Shown here piece by piece: positions 51,801-60,800 of a DNA stretch of 64,000 bases (within the stretch, counting starts at the first letter, position 1; the number at the start of each line of letters is the position of its first letter). Position numbers and translations under genes: made by a program. Under the pieces are notes generated by a model. It saw only the letters and a list, made by a program, of their open reading frames with translations, ran no database searches and had not been told where the DNA came from. Source of the DNA: Tubulanus polymorphus (lineage: Eukaryota > Nemertea > Palaeonemertea > Tubulaniformes > Tubulanidae); contig NC_134036.1 of NCBI RefSeq assembly GCF_964204645.1, positions 2,604,001 to 2,668,000 of the forward strand, in the 5' to 3' direction.

Positions 51801-54800
51801 ATAGATAGAAACCCTTTTAAGACCGTGTTGCTTTTCAAAACCTTCAAAACCTCTATGATGCTTCAGCAATGCAGGATGATTTGATACCTTCATTTTATGC
51901 CGCGTGATTTGAACAACCTTTTTTTTAACAACCTCGCCCCATTTCGACGACTGGTGGCCGGGAACAGACAATATATAATACAGGTTAGATTTCTTATTCA
52001 AGAGGATATAACAGGCAAAACATGAAAAAAAATTCTGAAAAGTTATTTTTGCCGAACATCGAAAAATCGTTTTTAGACGACATATGCATAAATAGTGATA
52101 AAAACAAGAACTGATGATGAAAAAAACATTTCATACATTTACGTGAATCAACATTCAAAAACTGCTTCTGGTTAAGAGATACAAAACATTAAACATCGAT
52201 ACAAATTTACGTCTAGTAGAAAATGTTACAAAGAATGTAAATAATTCAAGGGCCCGTTTCAAAGACTCGGAATCGTAGGGATATATCGTCAGCCCAAGTG
52301 AATCACCACGTAGATGAATTATGAAAGGTCCCTCGCTGAAACCTGGTCTAAGAAACCGGGCCCAGAAATATATATACTTTTATTAAATCAAAATGACAAC
52401 CAATCAGAGTTTAATTTACCTGTTTTTTACGACCCTATATCAAGAAATTTGCAGAAAACATAAATACATAATTCTGACTAGCAAAAAATATCGGCTTCTA
52501 AACTTCTAGATGTGTAAAATCTTAATCAAACATTAGTCAACTGTAGTATACCAGCTTGACATGAGGGAACACAGTACAGTTGATACAGGTATGAACGACA
52601 ATAGTCTAACCATCGCAGAGAAGCAAATTCAACAAAATATTTAATGCAATACATTATAAAATGAGCTCAGCACTTATAAAATCTACAATCAATGATAGAG
52701 CCATATTGTACTAGAGGAGAGGAGCTCAACACTTATAAAATCTACAATCAATGATAGAGCCATATTGTACTAGTCTAACCGTTGTGGCTGGCTAACATAA
52801 ATGGCTGCCCGTCAGCCATCTTGATTCCAATCATCCTAATTTTTGGGCTGCCCATGTGGCCATACTAGTTACACGTACACACCAAATATCAAATCAATTC
52901 ATCGAAGTATTTTCAGAATTTTCCCTGAAAACCTTAAAATTATGTAAAAGTATTGACTTTTACAAGCATAAATGGCCGCCAATCAGCCATCTTGATTCTA
53001 ATCATCCCAATTTTTGGTCTGCACATGTGGTCATACTAGTTACACGTACACACCAAATATCAAACCAATTGTTCAAAGCATTTTCAGAATTTCATATAAA
53101 AACCCTATAAAATATGTGTAAGTATTGATTTTGCAAGCATAAATGGCCGCTTGTCGGCCATCTTGATTCCAATCATTCCGATTTTTGGTCTGCACATGTG
53201 GCCATACTAGTTACACGTACACACCCAATATCAAGAAAATTGATCTAAGTATTTTCAGAATTTTCCCTGAAAACCTTAAAATTATGTAAAAGTATTGCTT
53301 TTGGCAGCATAAATGGCCACCAGTCGGCCATTTTGATTCGAATCATCCCAATTTTTGAGCTGTACATGAGACCATACTAGTCACAGGTAGACACCAAATA
53401 TCAAGAAAATGGATCAAAGTACTTTCAGAATTTTCCCTGAAAACCTTAAAATTATGTAAAAGTATTGATTTTTGCAAGCATAAATGGCTGCCAGTCGGCC
53501 ATCTTGATTCGAATCTTTCCAATTTTCGGGCTGCGCTAATAAGATGAGAGGGGTCACATTGATAGCTGAATCTGCGTAGCGTATCAACTGAGATTGCTTT
53601 TGACGATTGAAAATCTTAAATTATTCGAACAAGAATGAGCAAATGAGAAAGACTAGTTCTCTTACCTGTTGTAATTCACCGACTTCCGGAACTTGATTTT
53701 TTTCGCTGACGACAGTTAAATTACCAAGATCCAAAATTAAACAATTCACATCTCTGAAAAATGAGATTGATCTTTAAAGAGGCAGATCAGCTATGAGATT
53801 GTATTGGGAATGGTCGCGCAATTGGAGATAGCAAGAACCTGTAGCCAGCAGTGAACTTATCAATGGTCAGCTATACAGAGCGGCCACTTTCTGCCTATTT
53901 GAAAATTTTCCAGAGATTCCCTGATTTTTCCAAGTGGTTACACAAAATTCCCCCCTGAATGAATCAGAGAAATTTCTACATTCAAAATGTTACAATTCAT
54001 CCATATTTCATTTAATCAGGTTCTGATAAAGAAACATGTAGTCAATAGTATTATCCGAATTCCCTCAAAATTTTTTCCTCAAGAGTTTTTCCAGGTTTTT
54101 AGTAAAATTTGCCTAAATCCTCAAATTTCCCTGATTTCTTTTCTAGATTTTTCCGATCGCCTGAGTTTTCCAGGCGAGTGGCGCCACCATGTTCGCATGC
54201 GTGTGTGATTGTAATGATACGTACTTGGTATAAACACCTTTCTCAGGTACGATCACGTAACTTGGTTTCACGTCGATGCTGATATCCGTGTATTTATGTT
54301 CCTGAATCGCGTGCTGTAAACCGGTCGCCGAGATCTCCTTGAATTCCTCGAATTTCGACATCGCCGCCGCTGACAATCTGAAATTACATCAGCTCGTCTT
54401 AAATATCTCCTAATCAAAGATATTTCAAAATTTCGCCTGAAAACCTTTTAAATATGTGAACGTGTCCATTTTGGCAAGCATAAATGGCTGCCCAATGGCG
54501 ATCTTGATTCTAATCAACCCAATTTTTGGGCTGCACATGTGGCTAGACTAGTTACACGTACAAAACAAATATCAAGCTAACTGAACGAAGAATTTTCAAA
54601 ATTTCGCATTAAAACCTCAAGAATTGGTAAAAGTGCTTATTTTGCAAGCATAAATGGCCATCTTGACTCCAATCAACCATATATATTTGGTTTGCACATG
54701 TGGCCAGACTAGTTACACGTACACCCTAAATGTCAAGACAATTGATCAAAACTTTTCAAAAATTTTGCATGAAAACCTACATAATATGTGATCACAGACC

Positions 54801-57800
54801 CCTCCAAAGAAGTCTGCTTCCATAACTCCCTATGACACGACAGGTGGAGACTGATATTGATCTCAGTATTTCAAAGTTAATGAATAAAATCCACTGTTGA
54901 TGATTTAACAGTTTTATTTTCTAAAAGTTTAAAAGGCTTGGACTAAATTTCATCATCAGAGAACTGAAAATTTGATGATGAAGTTTAGACAACAAAACTT
55001 CAAAACTATCAGAAAATAAATAGTTAAATCAACAACTGTTGGTTTCCTCATTATCTCCCTACACTATGATATGAAGATAAACTTACTGTTTCAGCCGCAC
55101 TGATTCTGGAGGCTTGAAGAAGTTTGCGATTTGATTGATTGTGTGCTGTAAGAGCAGAAAACATGAAATTAACTTTCCATTCTATGCAAATGAGATGCAA
55201 ATGCAAATTAGATATGATAGCTTACAGCGTCATAGATAATCTCCAGCGGTCGAGCGCAAACTCTAATTCGAGTGTCCGCTTCGCCATCTAGTGGATTAGT
55301 TTCGAACTGCACGTCGAGCAATGAGAAAATACGATCTTCCTCAGAATTCTGGGACGATACGATCCGCGGTGGCGATTTACCCTTACGCGCCATACCCTGT
55401 ACGTCTAGGGCGTCCATCTTGGCGTCGACTCGCAGGGCGCTCGCCGCCGGTCGTTGGCCGATATTAGCGTAGACATCCGTCAGCGACAGTTTCAGAATTT
55501 CGGGAGATTTCCTGAAAAACCAATTTTTAATCAGCCTTACTTGCATGCATATACAATCTAACACGGTGGCACCACTTTCTTCAATTTGAAAATTCCCTGC
55601 GCATTCCACTTTCCATGAAACGAAATTCCCCAAGAGGGAACCTGCAGGAGAATGGATCAGGGAATCTTACTTACACGAGTTCCTCGTCTTCGAGTGTCAA
55701 CGAAAACGCGTTCAATCGGAACAAGAATTTATGCGCAACATACTGAAAACAATAAAACAAGATGTTTTCGGTAAATATGAACTATTCAGGGCCCAGTAGC
55801 ACTAATGTGTATTTCAACTTGACTTGGGAGGATGTTAGGTGGCCTAGTTCAGTCAGTTCTTGTGGTACATACTTGATATAGGTCTCAATAGGACCAGCAT
55901 TGATGGGCAGTTAAACTAAAACATTGATTTAATCTTAAGCTGCCTGTCTGTCCTGGTCATATTAAGACCTTTATCAGGTATGTACTAGCAAAACTGACTA
56001 AGCTAGGCCACCTGACATCCTCGCGAACCAAATTGAAATGTCATAACCCGGAGCCCTTATTCTTTAGACTCAACTAATAGTGTTAATAAGCTTCACTTAC
56101 ATCGACGGGTAAATTTTCGTCCACCGCATTTTCCTGGTATCCGATGGCGCCGTAAAGTTTTGCTTTCTCCTCGGGAGTCATAGCTTTATAGAATTCCTCT
56201 TCTACATCGATAAAAACAACAATAGGATTTCAATGAATGTTTGTCTCATCGTTATCATTACTACTAGTTGACACAGGGTCCCCAATACAGATCAGTCATT
56301 CATGGATTTAAGGAGTTTTAAAGGAGAGAATTTCAAATTTTAAGGAAGCGCCTGCACTTTCATATCCCAATTACTGTAGACTCTTCTTAAATCGGTACTG
56401 TTCATCTCAGTAAATTTATTTGTGGTTTTGTAAGCAAAATCACAGACGGACGGAGGCCTGGTGGTGGCCTATTGGTGTTTTCATCCTATACACTACCTAA
56501 ACTCAGTGCCTAATTCGGTAACAGCCTTATTGGCGAAATTTACTGATTTAGGCATGGTTCGCTGTACAAGTACAAACAATTCTAATTGCCTATTTCTCTA
56601 AATTAAAGCAGTTTTAAAGAAGTTTTGTGTATTTTGCTTAAATTGAAGGAGTTTCAAGCACCTTACAAAGCATTTTCGGTTTAGAAGGAGATTTTAAGGA
56701 ATCAAGGAGTGGTAGGGACCCCGATACATCTTAAAGGTTAAGTGAAATGATATCAATACCAATATTAATGATAATCGAGTTTGAAATAATAAAATTTGTA
56801 AACTTACGTATTTCGTTTGCTTTCTTGTCTTCTGCACCTTTGTTACCGCCGAACCATCCTTTAAACCAGCCGCCTCCTCCGCCGGACTTCTTTCCCTCAC
56901 GTTTCGCTTCGAGTTTAGCTTGTTGCCGTACCAACGTGATGTTCATCACGTCCATCAGCTTCTCACATTCCTTCACGGATAAAAAACAAAAATGATGAAT
57001 TGACATATGTTTGATTTATTTTTGGCTGCGTTTACTGTTTAACATGAGCGGAGTTTCAATTTTAATTTACTATGATAATGAAGAGCGTTGGCACTTTTGT
57101 TTTTCGACTACGACTTTCGATCGTGACAATCGAAGATGCCAACACGCCATCTGGTGGTGGGATAGCTGATGCATTCCTTACCTCGAAATCCTTTGATTCA
57201 TCTTTTGATAGTTTCTTATTCAGTAGACGTTTTTTGTACATGTCCTTGTAGCGTTTCAGACGATCGCGATGCGCTTTCATGTTCTGCCACGACCACATCT
57301 TCTTACGTCGTTTTATGTTACCTTCCATCGTACACGTGTACGCGTAGTGCCACCTGGTGATCAAATGAGAGAACATTAGACGAAAGGAGAGTTGATGCAC
57401 ACTGCTATTTAACAAAGTTGATCCTTCCAGTAAGGATCAAGGGGAAGCAAAATGTTTATAACACCAAATCATCTCTTTTTCAAGGAGTCAGCAACCTTTT
57501 CCAGAAGTGCTTACAATGCTAAATCCTCATTTAATAAAGTTGACCCTTCAAGCGAGGATCCAGGGGCAGCAAAATACTTATGACATCAAATCATCAATCA
57601 TGATGTCATAGGTAGATTTTAATGAGATAGCCATCTCTTTTTACAAGGAGCAACCTTTTCTAGGAGTGCCTACAACACCAAATCATCATTTATTATGTCA
57701 TAGGTGGATTTTGGGAACAGCCATACTTTCTACAAGGTGTCAGCAACATTCTCTATAAGTGCTTCCAACGCCAAATCATCATTTATAATGTCATAGGTTG

Positions 57801-60800
57801 ATTTTGGGAACAGCCATACTTTCTACAAGGTGTCAGCAACATTCTCTATAAGTGCTTCCAACGCCAAATCATCATTTATAATGTCATAGGTTGATTTTGG
57901 GAACAGCCATATTTTCTACAAGGTGTCAGCAACATTTTCTATAAGTGCTTCCAACGCCAAATCATCATTTATAATGTCATAGACATGGATTTTGGGAAAT
58001 AGCCATCTTTTCTAGAAGAGGTGCGACGATGCTAAAATAGAATTCTCACCATTCTTTCGCGTGTCCTTTGTACGGAACGTCTGGACGTCCATATTTTCTA
58101 TAAACCGAGGTCAACTGCATGCGTTCCACTGATTCTAACATTTCCAATACATTCTGGTACTGTGTACGATAACATGAAATCAACGAAAAATTTTAGTTCA
58201 ATAAACATTTGAAACGAAAACTGAACATAGAAGAGACCAATGTGCTCTTCAAGAAGAGGAATTATCTATACTTTCTCTTTAAATCGCCATATTTGGAATT
58301 TTCTCCCAAATTTTCATCTTCTGGAAAAGCACAATCAAAAAGTCTCTTCGAAATAAGAAGAAAACTGAGCATATTCTAAGAAACTAGGACCGTTGTGCTT
58401 TTCAAGAAGAGGAACCTATACTTTCTCTTTTGATTGCCATGTTTGGAAATTTCTACAAATTCTTCCATCTCAAGAGAAGGCAGAAATCTTCATCTTCTGG
58501 AAGGGCACAATCGAAAAGGCCCCTTCGAAAAAAGGCATCTCAAGAGAAGGCAGAAATCTTCATCTTCTGGAAGAGCGCAATCGAAAAGGCCCCTTGGAAA
58601 AAAGAATATTCCGAAGGACGTACTTGTTTTTTACTGAGGTGAACGCCAATCTCTTCGAACACAACGTTAAGCAGTATTTTCGGTACGGTGAACTCTAACG
58701 CTTCAGGTTTCGTGTTCAACGTCAGCTGCACCTTTGATCTGATCGGGTTTAATACTGTAATAAAAAACGAAAAACTGTTAAGGACACCAAATAAAAAAGG
58801 AAAAGCTGTAAAGGACACTGAATGAAACGAAATCTACTAATCAACTAAATAATCGGGTCAAACCCTATTCTAAGATCAAATGAAACTAAAACCTATTTTT
58901 ACAAAGTTACGGATGAAATTGATCACTCTTTTGATGAACTGTTAGTATCTATCATATATTTGTTTGGCCCTTATGAACAGTAATAGCTGGGAATAGGAAA
59001 GTTCAATGATCTACCTCTTTCACCAAGAGAATATCTAATTTACATGATTGTTGGTTTAAAACGGAATTTAAAAGAGCTTTTTGTTTACCGTAGTTGAGGT
59101 TTGTTTTATTCGTGGCTGATGCGATTGAGTCTTTCATGTTCAACTGAAAAAGACAAATTGAACATTTATCGTTTTTCATCTTTATCATAGCCACCTTCAG
59201 AAATACTGAATACTGAATACAGATAAGGATCTGTATTCCTGAAGATGACAATTAGGTTATATAGTCGAAATGTCGAATCAATGAATTATCAGTTTAAAAA
59301 GTGTTTCAGGGCTGCCAACCTCTGAAAAGTGCTACCAGTAACAAATTTTTTCAGTAAATATCTCCAAATTAATCAGTAATCACCAGTAAAACCTACAGTG
59401 ACATCTTTCATATTTCTGTTCAAATTAATCAGTAATCAACAGTAAGACCCTTGGTTACATCTTTCATATTTCTGTTCAAATTAATCAGTAATCAACAGTA
59501 AGACCCTCATCTAACATATTTCATATTTCTCTATGCATCAACCAAATCTAATCAAGTATTTCTAGTTATAGATAGTAACTTATACTAAAAATGAGGAACT
59601 GTGTTGGCAGCTCTGGTGTTTCATCAATAGTAGCTATCCCTGAACCGCGTTGTATCAATACTGACCAGTAGTTGTTCTTTGGGTAATTCACTATAGAGGG
59701 CAGTGTCGCTGTTCCAGTAAAGCGATAGACAGTCGAGTTGGACCAGTTTGTGAATGGTCGAAACGGCTTCTTTGATTATGCATGGTTTCCAGCTATCGTT
59801 GGTCGTCTGTGAAGAGAATGGAAATTTCCAAAATGAAATTGGGAACAGGAAAAGGGAAACGGCAATGAAAAGTTATTGATCCCAGCGAACAGTAAGCTTA
59901 GAACATCCATAACACTGGACCTCTTGAAGCACTTTCCAAATGCGTGGAAAAAACCACTTGGGCAAAGATGGAAGCCATCACTTCTATTAGCGGGAATCAA
60001 ATTAATACCCATTGCCGTTTTTCACTTCATCCAGTTTCTCACTTCCCCATCTTAGAACATCGTTTTAATGTTCGCAACATAACACTGGAACTCTTCCTCA
60101 AGACTTGAAGCGCTTTCCAAATGCGTGGTCTGACCTAGTTAATAATGGCAAGTTTTTTTATGGTCAACCACTTAGGCAAAGATGGAAGCCACCACTACTG
60201 CAGGATAGGATAAGAAGGATGTTTAAGAGCTGAACACCATTTGGTAACACCCTAGGATCAATAAATACCACAGGACAGGAAAACACAGATCCCAAGAAGG
60301 ACATCATTTCCCAATGCCTCATAATCACAGATGCTTAAGAAGGAAATGATTTCTGAACTCTCAGGTGAAAATGGATGCCAAGCGTGTTTTCCCTTTATTT
60401 AGGAGAAAGAAATAAAACCAGTTTTTCCAAGTGGACAAGTCAGCCACACGGCATAGGGGACCATCTTTCTATATGGGTTAGATCCTAGCCAGATGATGCA
60501 AAGCTTGATCACTTCGACCTCATGCATTTGACCATTACAGTGGCGTTGGAAGTGCAGCGACTGCAGCAGTAAAAGCCATGGCAATAATTTACTGAATGAC
60601 GTTTTTTCTCTCTTTGAATACAATGTTTTTGACGAAATTGAAGTAAATTCGCCACGGCAACGTATTAGATAGAACCTGTAAAATTGGCAATTGGCCACAG
60701 CAATCAAAAATTGCTTCTAAACGCGTCTGCATTATTAGCTGCAGAGTCAGACGCTATAAGGGACCACGGTTCTATATGGGCACCACATGGTGCAAAGCTT

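Noticed and set aside
51780-52001. Minus-strand open frame of 73 codons in a large VPS13 intron
   Set aside because: No VPS13 block is missing at this point, the frame has no flanking splice pair that fits, and composition is intron-like.
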